Made by a program: the position numbers and the translations under genes
The notes under the pieces: model-generated
Database searches by the model: none
Told to the model about the DNA's origin: nothing
What the model saw: the letters and a program-made list of their open reading frames with translations, nothing else
Source of the DNA: RGIG2945 sp045540355
GTDB taxonomy: Bacteria; Bacillota; Clostridia; Oscillospirales; Acutalibacteraceae
Assembly (NCBI GenBank): GCA_045540355.1
Contig: JAZQHB010000053.1
Span: 19,047-83,046, forward strand
Direction of reading: 5' to 3'
Length of the DNA stretch: 64,000 bases
In this document: positions 9,001-16,142 of the stretch, piece after piece
How the letters are laid out: every line of letters begins with the position of its first letter
How positions within the stretch are numbered: the stretch's first letter is position 1

Positions 9001-11658
9001 GATAAAACCTGCCGAATAATCAGCACCTGCCCATACCTTAACATCAACAGTACAATTGTTAATGTAGGAGTTACCCGTAACCATTCCGATAAATGCTGCA
9101 TCATTTATCTTTGAGGTCGTAAGCGTGTAAGTATTTGCACCATTGATGCCAGTCAAAGATATGTTATCAAAAGCTGCACTACTCAAACCACCGAAGATAG
9201 CAGTGGTTATAGCTGAGCTAAGCTGAATTTTAAGGTCATGAACATAACCTCTGTTTGGTGTATCGGTTGTATGATTCTCATCAATGTTACCAAAGATGAA
9301 GTTAAAAATCTTTGTATTTGTCCTAAGAGTCTTTTCGTTGCCATCGAGAGTACCGGTAAAATCAAACGAGGTCCAATCTGTATTCGGCACAGCAAAATCA
9401 GCAACGAGCTTATAATGTGCAAACGGTGCAAATTTTATAAGCTTGAACTGTGCAAGGTTTGCTATTTCAATCGGTGTGTTTAGAGTTAGACCGTCGCCGG
9501 TAAGCGTTCCGGAAGTGACTAAAACAGAAATATACAACTCCTGTGTGATCGTTCCCGAGAAGTGAGATGAACCAACACCTTTCGGAAGATTAATTGTAGT
9601 ATTGAACTTAATCTTTGTTCCGCCGTCAGCAGTGCCGACAGAAGCAACAGTCATTTTACCTTGTTCGAGAGAAACAGTAGCTATACTGTTATTCATCGAA
9701 GCAAATGACGAACCGGCAACTGAGATTGAGACCGCGTTGCTCCAAGTGCACTCAATGTCAGCTGCATCAATTTCTACAGAGTCTCCTGTATGCATAGCGA
9801 TGAGTTTTCTTGTCAGCTCAATATCGTTAACACCTGCACCGGTGTATGAGCATGAAGCAAGACGACCACTTGCATCGCTTGACCAGTATGTAGTGTCAAG
9901 AATGGTGTCTCTACCGCCTACGCCGATAACTGCACCGAGTGATAATGTGCTGTTTGCGATTTTAACGAGTGTATAACAGTTGTCAACCGTTATGTCAAGT
10001 GAATTTACTTTACCAATAATACCGCCAACTGCAATATCTGAAGTTGTTGCAGTACCTGTAGTACCTGAAGAAAAGCTCTGTGTGATTGCTCCAATTGATG
10101 TACCCGCGATACCACCATAAACAGTACCTGCACCACTCTCATGGTAAGCACTTACATCAATAGCTGAGCATCCTTCAATTGATCCTTCGTTTGTTGCGGA
10201 AATTGCACCGTAGATATAATTGTTGCCGTTGAAGATGATATTAGCATTAGTTGCTGTTGCTGCGACATTGTTCGCTGTGTTGCCGACAACTGCCGACTGA
10301 ATAATATAACTTGCATTACTACCTGCGATACCGCCAACATAGTTACCACCGGTTATATTCTTTGCAGCAAAATCTGAATGGCTATCCTCTGCTGCAAAAA
10401 TTACATCAACATTTTGTACACCTGAATTCTTGTTCTCGGGCATACCGGCAAGGTTTGCACCAACAACACCACCGATGTAATTGTTATCCGAGGTAGCAGT
10501 AATTTTGAGATTCTTAATTTCAACACTGTCTGTAACAGCCGAAGCACCACCAATGATACCACGGTTCTGAGCGGCAATGCCACCAACATAAGAACGACTG
10601 CCTCGAATTACTAGGTACACATTCTCAGCGGTAATGTTTCTGATTCGACCTGATTCGCCATTGTCTGCCGCAACAAGACCAACACCATTGTAAAGTGTAA
10701 AGCTTCCGGTTTCGGTAGTGTACGGATCACTCACATTAGATGTAGTATTGGACTCCATCGTAATCTTTATGTCCTTAAAAGAACAACCTGTAATAACACC
10801 GTCATTCTTTAATGAAAAAGCTGAGAGAGCAAGTGCGTTTGATGATGTAAGGGTAAGGTCGAAGTTTTCAAAATTAATGTTATCAATTACTGAATTGGAT
10901 GATAAATAGCCAAAAAGCGCCAAGGTGTTCTGAGCACCATGAGACAAATTTAAATTTGAAATTGTCGGTTTTGTACCGTCAATCTTTTCACCGACAAGAT
11001 TTATAAATTTGGAAGTATCTGTCGGGTTATCTGAAATAAGCCAACCATTCATGCCACCAAAAGTATTGTTTGTGAAAATATCAAAAGCAGCAGAATATCC
11101 GGCCTCAACAGCTATAGTATTAAGACCACTAAGATCGAGGTCTACAGTAAGCTTAAAATACTTGTTTGAGTCAGCAGTGTTTAACTTTTCTTGAACTAAA
11201 ACAAAATGCTTTAAAGAAGTTATAAGGTAGGGATTCTGTTGTGTTCCGTTACCCTCCCAAGTAACCGTAAGATCTTTTACAGCTTGCTCTTCAAGGGCAA
11301 ATTCAGATTGAATTTCAACCTTTTGAGCAGGTTTTGCCGGTTTAACATTTACATTTGTGTCCGGAGTGGTAACAGGTTTGGTTGCAGCTTCAGTTGTTGC
11401 TTCCGTAGTAGTTTCAGTTGTAGGCTCAGTTGTTGTTTCGTTTGTTGTTTCGTTTGTTGTTTCAGTTGTAGGCTCAGTTGATGATTCTGTTGATTCAGAG
11501 AGGGTTGTGGTTTCAGAAAGGGTCGTAGACGCAGTTGTTGATTCCGAAGAAGTTGTACCAACCTCTTCAGCGTAAGTTGCCGGTGAAATACATGACAAAA
11601 TGACGGTAGCCGACAAAATCAGCCCCATCAGCCTGTCAAAAATCCTTCTCTTCATCAT
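1..11658 (-). CDS. Giant secreted beta-repeat surface protein, 3' end outside window (>3886 aa)
   Basis: One frame is open without a stop from the ATG at 11658 to the left edge. The start has GGAGG at 11665-11669, 6 nt upstream. Residues 1-30 form a Sec signal peptide ending in TYA. Residues 31 to about 105 are a Thr/Ser/Glu/Pro linker. The rest is about seven large modules. Several open with a GxGTxxxPYLI-type motif (near residues 134, 1864, 2512, 2985), followed by ADIDMSG-like and FxGxxDGxG-like strands and then many short Gly-rich GGIAG/GGLVG repeats, as in GLUG-type beta-helix adhesins. At least two modules end with SSYPQSL (near 4580 and 3120). No enzyme motif was seen. Family knowledge suggests adhesion or glycan binding; function here is inferred. 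It is last in the run of SipW, AAA+ and DUF2357 genes, 67 nt after the DUF2357 stop. Confidence 0.9.
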   Translation of the reverse strand, partial: MMKRRIFDRLMGLILSATVILSCISPATYAEEVGTTSSESTTASTTLSETTTLSESTESSTEPTTETTNETTNETTTEPTTETTTEATTEAATKPVTTPDTNVNVKPAKPAQKVEIQSEFALEEQAVKDLTVTWEGNGTQQNPYLITSLKHFVLVQEKLNTADSNKYFKLTVDLDLSGLNTIAVEAGYSAAFDIFTNNTFGGMNGWLISDNPTDTSKFINLVGEKIDGTKPTISNLNLSHGAQNTLALFGYLSSNSVIDNINFENFDLTLTSSNALALSAFSLKNDGVITGCSFKDIKITMESNTTSNVSDPYTTETGSFTLYNGVGLVAADNGESGRIRNITAENVYLVIRGSRSYVGGIAAQNRGIIGGASAVTDSVEIKNLKITATSDNNYIGGVVGANLAGMPENKNSGVQNVDVIFAAEDSHSDFAAKNITGGNYVGGIAGSNASYIIQSAVVGNTANNVAATATNANIIFNGNNYIYGAISATNEGSIEGCSAIDVSAYHESGAGTVYGGIAGTSIGAITQSFSSGTTGTATTSDIAVGGIIGKVNSLDITVDNCYTLVKIANSTLSLGAVIGVGGRDTILDTTYWSSDASGRLASCSYTGAGVNDIELTRKLIAMHTGDSVEIDAADIECTWSNAVSISVAGSSFASMNNSIATVSLEQGKMTVASVGTADGGTKIKFNTTINLPKGVGSSHFSGTITQELYISVLVTSGTLTGDGLTLNTPIEIANLAQFKLIKFAPFAHYKLVADFAVPNTDWTSFDFTGTLDGNEKTLRTNTKIFNFIFGNIDENHTTDTPNRGYVHDLKIQLSSAITTAIFGGLSSAAFDNISLTGINGANTYTLTTSKINDAAFIGMVTGNSYINNCTVDVKVWAGADYSAGFIGLLDAEVTNISNCAAKSEVLQSPNVTGTGIIIKGCSPFIAQLENCTGLIKDCYSSGRLHLDTGSGIVFGASNDSSATFENTYWSMYDNKQSSTKNYGRGTVSGELIQWSFKTPDRLKSDMTTVTPLYINLPNLSAFDGAEIGDFEFSVTIYSNGTTKVAIVNDANHAPSLSSDGVLSVPVRAVTEDVDKSTVIVRHKPTGLTARATVTTKAGLIQDEDGVFLIQAPDDLIYWGDNYKLPEQGDPLRGEDKIFKLVADIDMSGLSHVPIGGQDPSDPSGTTRYPFNGVFTCDLDPQGKPLYSITNLKVDGSTLVTNNALFAYVGEGASITNLYLKNPVVAMADMDAENSAVVAAWVQGSAEFDNIWIENPQIDAGKNVGCLIGKAEPYDSGTTANISVKDIHVYATEGSDAYINADGVCVGGIVGISKFPTTVNNCEVTDLDINLAQYGVGGVVGAAHSNNVVVTNCTVTASDENVLKTISGSGGGAYNSTPGPGVGGIIGTLGINNTKTDENTGNLIDNCIVTGYKVECTKTNSGVSTATGGILGYGYGTVSDCSVINSEVIGNGAGGVVGYALDNQATLVIKDCEVQGTDIYSASTSASATIASGGILGAVYDAGNTVTVSHCYINETSMVGNESVTQGAGSAGGILGLINANATVSVSYCQVHSDVYSKSTSNGNGSGGIVGRMASSATVANTSISYCEVASAITAAVTGGTQVGHRKGEGGIVGNVLNANATATAGTPFIVGNTIRCTFSENTNYKGIVIGNAVNVKTLTATTDTTTIPDGIFSDNYYSSFVYNTVREKCELAQNPVGSLTAADIGNYASIATNLNYKDMPVFELDDKGNVVRDDSGTPVYKYDSEGNVLTAPNYRVDRTILPAYITDRTAVQVFSPGGGIDFPESSTRFTVDRSANAWASQTRSVMEVTSSMQNRYVTVRALRTGKTFVYAKFNKTVRDDVTRQTYTTYLYIAFPLEVSLDDDFSGAGTKDDPYLIYSAYDLDTIREERYLQSYFALANDIDMSILEEPYFLPIGKSAAINDPDQFFTGGLTSTEGNVFAITGLKLRSADAANLGLFYGLSGAELSNFIIDSPEVNGKNSVGALAGYATTSSSDNDDTIITNVTVRQPQISGEDGVGGLIGTAKSISNGSRVIIDGCTMTCTYASEFGDITATKNVGGILGKTVDSQFDVVIKNCTVNQMRVKSTTNSGSTSYFAGGIAADMNGIVENPTITNSEIAAMGAGGIVGTTSYNAENIKLTITGANVTNGTKIVATNTEPLTTVLTPAGGILAIMVNENATYTIKDCIVGTVGAYTPDVTVEGYSVSGGAIGSINSRVYGGTQTKQINATIDNIRTAANVKATRPFVSTDLHLYNAASLIGYIGTDFSCISLTDSVAGGIVEGKVRVGGLIGSINFTAANLANKAFASDCIITATLNIPQNDVNAKRGRVVADFVSGDGAPFKPDDVYTTYAFNNIYYSSYPQSLSQIANVGETIPKFGVSQLNNYTNGIDAKIYNLNNVVYSNGGEILDTITLSEGQEFVIDNSNEGVKIVSTQPTLAITEGGVLGFTATADSKDTVFEIASVAPAYDGYLSVSRDYGANTATIIANGALKGTVDLVFTYSNGLKISIPVKTNATEGTGTELDPFIINEPGDFDQFSTYEGQEVWFRQVCDIDMTGIENWQPKNFAGHYTGYDVESGKEVVRKITNLTINEPAIDIVGFFKTLSGSISNIDFEGIQVTGITNVGAIAGSATGVIENCRVISSADRNSSVTGAGEWYQSTSSGTGGLVGKTEGETLTLRISDCYIDENTEVKGPSSTAGILGVDFAVGGLIIERCESYAKVTSTGLTSSIGNAASILGYVGRTTVNNKTYNTDLNTIFIDNCVAGGAVKSSYNAAGVIASVNANSISWEAPGEGETKSALIQNTIVSAQMESDRSNYKAKIIGSCAEKAFSPATTGVQAAITGIYYSSYPQSLAFISNTALNNAVKENCTDVALYLGQDGNYTSSVKYSLNSDFSNSTETMVVDTVGQPVVLYVKNEYSEATIGKYAITINKFKPLNVPTGIDVKMELDPDFINNRKLTVQSDIKCTTDVEIYLSHGLMIRSAATFGSIEGEGTKTNPYKVKTTEDLNFMAGMYYTTDRYFEQVNDIVIDNDEDYASGKRYDTSEGGFRPIGNVEYKFNGYYDGKGYKVTNLYINRPNEENIGFFGYLGADAEIRNLHIELMLDGVLGKEKQFDDGYWNIAGGITGGVNVGGLAGSSEAKIIENCSVAYGNVNGNTNAAALVGSSVPALGGSSTIDSCFTTSTVHTQGNVAGGIVGEVNETLVIDNCFSTSFVYANGYYAGGMVGTTAYGSDVTINNSMFNGSVATTMGHRTSDEMANRAALFIGRSINSTLSVSSNLIGGTFVDVDFNKEKKNNSGEIQVYPIYVVAYVDALSEYTAATQNNYYDMSTLGKTISGVSKVVNTADDSDMEVATARTAEQLSVDTLPEGFSSDKWNVESGKYPYLTMRDDYSNAFSKVSSLHITPDKYDEENTDITRGFSSAPSIPNKLGSGSDVKKVLFTSTAWLKTVAADYDTTMDKGLYGNGVNGSERNTDVLFKDNETVTTLYKNSFGLNNTFSTQTGKANYLDGKTNTNGYEAYDARVPSIFATVDFVFDVDVDGDGVVDVGGDGKPMTVTMTVTREIKVPFNVPNTGRGGTNDSVTDYYVYTEYQLRELTKPNSSIYKDGNKGYAGHNIYIAADIELTGVNPDGGKMAYPTISTLYDTTMYGCNHTITGMEITANAGESDMGIGFIKRVGDGTNSVTIQDLTFEKLNISTTSNNVGGLAGYVDNNVTITNCVIGSSLTHTKKETQIINGEEKEVDVVYYDTKIKGGSTVGGLVGKAVGANTTITDCSSAIYVEGSNVVGGLVGDSKVRLIKNSSATGNVAGTITGVSTITRMGIGGFAGILDLANADSEEELSGLAFTGVGACFAAGNVDVTEINNAVLTGKRYGVGGFTGVAYTSDASKANAC
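11349..11570 (-). repeat. Low-complexity Thr/Ser/Glu linker repeat inside the giant gene
   Basis: The DNA here is built from short units encoding TTE, TNE and TEP. A roughly 20-nt piece occurs twice (near 11411 and 11460), and a 12-nt unit is tandem between the copies. Unit lengths are multiples of three, so copy-number change would lengthen or shorten the wall-spanning stalk without breaking the frame. Confidence 0.6.
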
Positions 11659-11664
11659 TGTGAA

Positions 11665-11669
11665 CCTCC
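11665..11669 (-). promoter_or_regulatory. Ribosome binding site of the giant surface protein
   Basis: A GGAGG core lies 6 nt before the first of two consecutive ATG codons (11658 and 11655). The spacing favours the first ATG and fixes the start of the giant frame. Confidence 0.75.
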
Positions 11670-11725
11670 ACTAAAACCATCATTACCGGGCAAAGAAACA
11701 TCTGTAAAGCGTTTCACTTTACGAA

Positions 11726-13663
11726 TCATTTGCTTGCATTCTTTGCTTTCTCTTTTGCTTTCATCGCCTTTTCTTTGGCAAGTAACTGAGCTCGTTCTTT
11801 TGCTTGTTTTTCCTTAAGTTTAGCCTTTTCACGAGCTATTCTTTCTTTCTCTTTGAGAGCAAGTCTTTCCTTCTCTCTGCGTTCCTTTTCTTTTAGCTTT
11901 GCTTTTTCAGCACGCTCTTTTTCTTTTGCTTTTGCCTTTTCACGAGCTATACGCTCTCGTTCTTTTTGTTTTTGTTTTTCTCTTGCAGCTCTTTCTTTTT
12001 CAAGCTGTAAAGCTTTTTCCTTTGCAGCTCGTTCTTTCTCTTTTTCCTTGATTCTACGAGCTTTTTCAAGTTCTGCCTGCTTTTCTTTTTCACGAGCTAA
12101 GCGCTCTTTTTCAGTTTGTTTCTGCTTAGCAATTCGTTCTTTTTCGGCCTGTAAAGCTTTTTCCCTTGCCAGGCGTTCTTTCTCTTTTTGCTTAAGTTTT
12201 GCTGCTTTTTCTTTAGCAATCTTGTCAGCTTTCTCTTTTGCGATTCTTTCACGCTCTTTTTGCTTTGCCAGAGCAGCTTTTTCTTTCTCTGCTTTGATTC
12301 TATCGAGCTCTTTCTGCTTAGCAATACGCTGACGCTCTCTTTCTTTCTCTCGTTTTGCTTTTGCAAGTGCAAGTTCTTTTTCTTTCTTTGCTTTGAGTCT
12401 TGCCTTTTCTTTTGCTTTTCTTTCTTTCTCAAGAGCAATCTGTTTTGCAATTCTCGCAGCTTCTCTTTCTTTCTTGCGTCTTTCGATTTCTTTGCGTCTC
12501 TCTTCCTCAAGTCTGATCTTTTCTGCAATTTCTGCTTTGCGATCAGCTTCAGCCTGAAGAGCTCTTGCAATAGCATCTTTAATTTTCTGTTCACCCGCAG
12601 CCTTCTTCTTGCTGACTCGTTTCATTTCATCAACAAAAACCTTGCGTATTTCAGCTTCATCCATATCATAATTAAGAACAAGCTCTTCTGCAAGTCGTTT
12701 GAGCATCTTGGGTTTCAGCCTGCGTTTTTTAAGTCTTGACTTAAGCTCTTCTTCAGGAATAACATTCTTCTTTAAGAGAAGGTAATTAACACCTAAAAGT
12801 TCATTCAAGTCTTCTCTGTACTGGTCTGATACCACTTCATTTGATTCCTTGGCGATAATCTCATAACCAACATCGGTGTATGACGATACAAACTGCCATA
12901 ATTCCAAACATGCTCTGAAGTTCGGGTCTTTTGAAATAACATTGGTTCTCATAATAGGAGGACGAACCGGAGTACAACCCTGCAATTCACGCATAAACGC
13001 TGAACCCGCAAATTCATTGATAATTCTCTTTATCCTGTCAATGCGTTGGAATGCAGAAGCCGTTTTACCTGACTGAGATTCGTGTCCGCCTGAGGACTGA
13101 GTTGCTATTTCAAGTTTATATGTAATTAACTCATTACCGTGTTTAACTTCACTTTCCATCTTCATTGATGCCATATTTTCATCATCAGAAAGATTGAAAA
13201 GTACATTATATCTTGCGTCTATAAATCGCTGAACATTTTTGATAAGTGTGTAGATAAATCTGTTTTCATAGATTTCAAAGCTTTCTTCACGGAAAACATT
13301 GAGAATCTTACTTGGGGTAACCCTGTCACCGTCAACTCGAGCAATCATACTTGTGTGCTGAGCAAGATGTCTTACCGATTCAGCAGTAATTTTTCTTGCT
13401 CGTGCAATCGGTACGATTTCCTCTTCCTGAACGATGAACTTTCTGGGGTTTCTGATAATTGTATCAAGCGGGACAATGCACGCCTCAATAGCATCGACCC
13501 AACGAAGGTCAATTTTCTTTTCAAAATATCTGTGGAAAAGTGATAAGGAATTCTTACCACCACCAACATCAAAGCTTAAATCCTCATAAAAGTCGTTGTC
13601 CTTGACAAGGGACGACATTGAGTTTTTATATTGAGAATAGAGTTCGTTATATGACTTTGGCAT
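11726..13663 (-). CDS. DUF2357-like protein with long charged coiled-coil C-terminus (645 aa)
   Basis: Residues 1 to about 310 resemble DUF2357, the N-terminal domain of partner proteins of McrB-like ATPases, including the signature ENRFIYTLI at 133-141. Such proteins usually carry a PD-(D/E)XK nuclease after it. Here residues from about 345 to 645 are instead an almost uninterrupted Lys/Glu/Arg/Ala coiled coil (repeated EKER, REKA, KEKA units) with no nuclease motif. The ATG has a GGGGA site just upstream, 25 nt after the AAA+ gene stop, so the two are co-transcribed. I infer a structural or adaptor partner of the ATPase, not a restriction subunit. The DUF2357 assignment is by pattern recognition. 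Low sequence complexity could inflate coiled-coil matches to unrelated proteins. Confidence 0.75.
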   Translation of the reverse strand: MPKSYNELYSQYKNSMSSLVKDNDFYEDLSFDVGGGKNSLSLFHRYFEKKIDLRWVDAIEACIVPLDTIIRNPRKFIVQEEEIVPIARARKITAESVRHLAQHTSMIARVDGDRVTPSKILNVFREESFEIYENRFIYTLIKNVQRFIDARYNVLFNLSDDENMASMKMESEVKHGNELITYKLEIATQSSGGHESQSGKTASAFQRIDRIKRIINEFAGSAFMRELQGCTPVRPPIMRTNVISKDPNFRACLELWQFVSSYTDVGYEIIAKESNEVVSDQYREDLNELLGVNYLLLKKNVIPEEELKSRLKKRRLKPKMLKRLAEELVLNYDMDEAEIRKVFVDEMKRVSKKKAAGEQKIKDAIARALQAEADRKAEIAEKIRLEEERRKEIERRKKEREAARIAKQIALEKERKAKEKARLKAKKEKELALAKAKREKERERQRIAKQKELDRIKAEKEKAALAKQKERERIAKEKADKIAKEKAAKLKQKEKERLAREKALQAEKERIAKQKQTEKERLAREKEKQAELEKARRIKEKEKERAAKEKALQLEKERAAREKQKQKERERIAREKAKAKEKERAEKAKLKEKERREKERLALKEKERIAREKAKLKEKQAKERAQLLAKEKAMKAKEKAKNASK

Positions 13664-13688
13664 ACCCGCTGTCCCCTTTTAGATAAAA

Positions 13689-15245
13689 TTAGATGAGCTT
13701 CTGAAGTCTTTCGAGATATTCTTTACATTCCTTCATGTTCTGCTTACCGAAGTGCTTGTTGAGATATGTAATCAAACCGCTGATTTCATCACGAATGAAA
13801 GCAAGGTTCAAGCTTTCAAATTTACGCAAAATCTTGTGACAAAGAATGAAATCAAGACCATCAATTTCTGTTCCGCCGCAAGCAACATAAGCAGGAACGA
13901 AGTCCTCAAGCTGCTTAACAATACGGTTACCGAATGCCAAACGAAAATGCTCAATAACATAGTCATCAAGTTCTGCAAGTTTTCTAAGGTTTTCTTCAGA
14001 AACTTTATACTTTTCTTTTGCCTCTCTGAACATTTCTTCAAGGTGCTTGTAGCTGAGTGTAAGATGATCTGTCCAGGGAGCTTCGAAATATTTACCCTTT
14101 GTATTGATATCAATCGGAATAGCACGGTCATAAACCTTATCTGTAACTGCGAATGTGGAGTCGTCGTTATTGATAGTTCCGATGTACCACATATTTTCAG
14201 GAAGTCTTAACTTACCGTCAAAGAGGTGTTTCGGGTCTGTGGGCCATACTGAAGGAACAAGGCTTACTACCCATTCATCACGGCTGGGCATTTCAAGGAT
14301 TGAAAGTAATTCAGCGAAGTAGTACTCAACACGAGCGATGTTCATTTCGTCGAGGATTGTAAGGAAGATATCCTCTTTGTATGTAGCTTCGTACATCTTC
14401 TTGAGAACTTCTGTTTCGTTGAATCTCTTTGTGAATTCGTTGAAGTAACCGAAAAGCTCGGTTCTGTCACGCCATGACGGCTGAACTGATGCGATAGTAG
14501 CATCGTTCTGTATAAACTTACCGAATGAGTAAGGAAGTGATGTTTTACCTGTACCGGAAATACCCTGTAAGATAATAAGTCTTGTTGTTGAGAATGCAGC
14601 CAAGAAAAGTCTGATTGTGTTTGGTTCATAGTAAAGACCCATTCTTGAACAAGCAAAGTTTCTATACATTTCAACTATTTCAGGAAGTGTAATATCGTTG
14701 TTGTATTCGGGTGCTACATAATCAGCAAGCTCCAAATCAACCTGAGTAAGCTTGTAGAAACGGCTGTAATCTTCGTCAAGCATATCTGCATCCGAATCGG
14801 AATCAGATTTCTTTTCGCCGTCTTCTTCAGGGATTTCTTCATACGGACTTTCACCGGGGCGAAGACCTAACTGAGAAACCTTCATAGCAAGAATCTTTTC
14901 TTTTTCTGTAGCAAGCTTCATAACCTCACGGTTAAGAGATGCAACTTCGTTGAGTAATTCTTCCTGATTAACAACAGTCTTACGGAATCTGATGTATTTC
15001 TTGATAAGTAATACCAAAGCCCATACGATAGCAGCCAATACTACTAATATGAGTAAGATACATACTACTGCAAGAATGATACCGCCAACACCAAGGTCTT
15101 TTGACCAAGCCTTGAAGATATCTATGTACTTCGGGATATTGAAGATATTTGCAATACCTAAACCAATACCCTTGATAATTCCCCAGATACCTTCGACTAC
15201 AAACTGTTCAAGGAATTGCTCTAAAAATTTAACTATAGCTCCCAT
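13689..15245 (-). CDS. Membrane-anchored McrB-like AAA+ ATPase (518 aa)
   Basis: An amphipathic N-terminus and a strong membrane segment (about 53-82) precede a short coil and an acidic linker (135-160). The AAA_5/McrB-type ATPase follows: Walker A GISGTGKT at 228-235, Walker B ILDEMN at 297-302 with the typical ARVEYYFAELL continuation, a sensor-like TINNDDST near 358-364, and arginine in VYDRA (374). McrB proteins in restriction systems are soluble and carry a DNA-binding N-terminus; this one has a membrane anchor instead. The next gene is its DUF2357 partner and the previous one (48 nt away) a SipW peptidase. I infer a membrane-bound remodelling or export motor for surface proteins. The ATPase call is firm; the role is inferred. 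Confidence 0.88.
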   Translation of the reverse strand: MGAIVKFLEQFLEQFVVEGIWGIIKGIGLGIANIFNIPKYIDIFKAWSKDLGVGGIILAVVCILLILVVLAAIVWALVLLIKKYIRFRKTVVNQEELLNEVASLNREVMKLATEKEKILAMKVSQLGLRPGESPYEEIPEEDGEKKSDSDSDADMLDEDYSRFYKLTQVDLELADYVAPEYNNDITLPEIVEMYRNFACSRMGLYYEPNTIRLFLAAFSTTRLIILQGISGTGKTSLPYSFGKFIQNDATIASVQPSWRDRTELFGYFNEFTKRFNETEVLKKMYEATYKEDIFLTILDEMNIARVEYYFAELLSILEMPSRDEWVVSLVPSVWPTDPKHLFDGKLRLPENMWYIGTINNDDSTFAVTDKVYDRAIPIDINTKGKYFEAPWTDHLTLSYKHLEEMFREAKEKYKVSEENLRKLAELDDYVIEHFRLAFGNRIVKQLEDFVPAYVACGGTEIDGLDFILCHKILRKFESLNLAFIRDEISGLITYLNKHFGKQNMKECKEYLERLQKLI

Positions 15246-15293
15246 TTAAGTCACCCACTCATTTCTTGAAATTTTGTTTTTAGTGATTTTTGT

Positions 15294-16010
15294 TTACTCT
15301 TGTTTATCTTCGCCCTGAGAAGCTTCCTGCTCCTTTTGTTTAGCAAGGTATTCCTCAATGGCTTTCTTCTTAATTTCTTCCTCGTTTTCGGAAAGTTCTT
15401 CAAGTGCTTTTGCTTTCTTATTATCGTTAATGGCAACTATAAGCTTATATAACTGCCACAGGAAGAACAACGCAATCGGAAGGAGTATGCAGATAAAGAA
15501 TCCTAACTGCGAACGAAGGAACTTGAATACTGTTCCAAGTCCGGATATCTTTGTTCCTGTCCATTTGCCGAGAATGTTTCTGTACGATGCTTGATCGAGA
15601 TCCTTTTCAAAAGCATTATCGCCTCGTGTTCTGTAGAAGGCTCTTCCGCCATATTCGTTTTTCTCTACAATTCGGTGAGTATTAACAATCTTTGTGCTTG
15701 TTTTCTGATCATACATCACATAAGAAACAACATCGCCAACCTTGAGATCATCAACCTCGTCATCATCAAGCATTTCGACTATTATCAAATCTCCTGCTGA
15801 AAAGCCTTTTTCGCTTTCCATAGAATCAGTCTCAACATTCATTACTGCGTAGCCGAAAAGATTCGGGGTTTTTGTTTCATTATTAGTAGAAGTGATAACC
15901 ATTATCGTTATTACCGCGGCAAAAACAACCACTATTCCGACAAGCACATCGGCTATAATCGAGCTGACTTTCTTTTTGCCTTCTTTTTTATTTGTACCTT
16001 CTTTAGCCAT
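15294..16010 (-). CDS. SipW-type signal peptidase I (about 238 aa)
   Basis: The peptidase belongs to the SipW/ER/archaeal class, with Ser63 in TDSME, His112 in NTHRIVE (replacing the bacterial lysine) and Asp131 in RTRGDN. A membrane helix lies at about 17-40 and a second near 165-195, followed by a charged Lys/Glu-rich cytoplasmic tail. SipW enzymes cleave TasA/camelysin-type precursors outside the membrane, and such a precursor is encoded just upstream. The start at 16010 gives a natural N-terminus (Lys-rich, then membrane helix), though its ribosome site is weak. In-frame GTG at 16091 or ATG at 16082 would add about 25 residues but sits next to a terminator-like hairpin. Start uncertain; family call firm. 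Confidence 0.88.
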   Translation of the reverse strand: MAKEGTNKKEGKKKVSSIIADVLVGIVVVFAAVITIMVITSTNNETKTPNLFGYAVMNVETDSMESEKGFSAGDLIIVEMLDDDEVDDLKVGDVVSYVMYDQKTSTKIVNTHRIVEKNEYGGRAFYRTRGDNAFEKDLDQASYRNILGKWTGTKISGLGTVFKFLRSQLGFFICILLPIALFFLWQLYKLIVAINDNKKAKALEELSENEEEIKKKAIEEYLAKQKEQEASQGEDKQE

Positions 16011-16094
16011 AAAACCATGCCATCGCTTTCTTATGTATTTGTAAAAATGTAATTTATATCTTACATCTGAAACATAGGACATAAATTGCACTTC

Positions 16095-16134
16095 TACAAA
16101 AAAACTGCCACAGCCGCATAAGCTGCGGCAGTTT
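16095..16134 (-). terminator. Hairpin with T-tract between tasA-like gene and sipW
   Basis: A 13-bp stem with one mismatch (arms 16102-16114 and 16122-16134) is followed on the minus strand by seven T residues. It lies immediately before sipW, so it should separate or attenuate expression of the structural gene from the peptidase/ATPase genes downstream. Confidence 0.7.
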
Positions 16135-16142
16135 TAAGTCTT

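Noticed and set aside
1..11658. Many 60-150-codon frames on both strands inside this stretch
   Set aside because: None has a good ribosome site, and all are out of frame with the single 3886-codon frame, which has a signal peptide and consistent repeats.
11853..12739. Plus-strand and alternative minus-strand frames of 159-183 codons
   Set aside because: They are Ser/Phe-rich or Lys-rich shadows of the coiled-coil region of the DUF2357 gene.
11726..15245. McrBC-type restriction system
   Set aside because: There is no nuclease motif, no methylase and no DNA-binding N-terminus on the ATPase; the neighbours are secretion genes.
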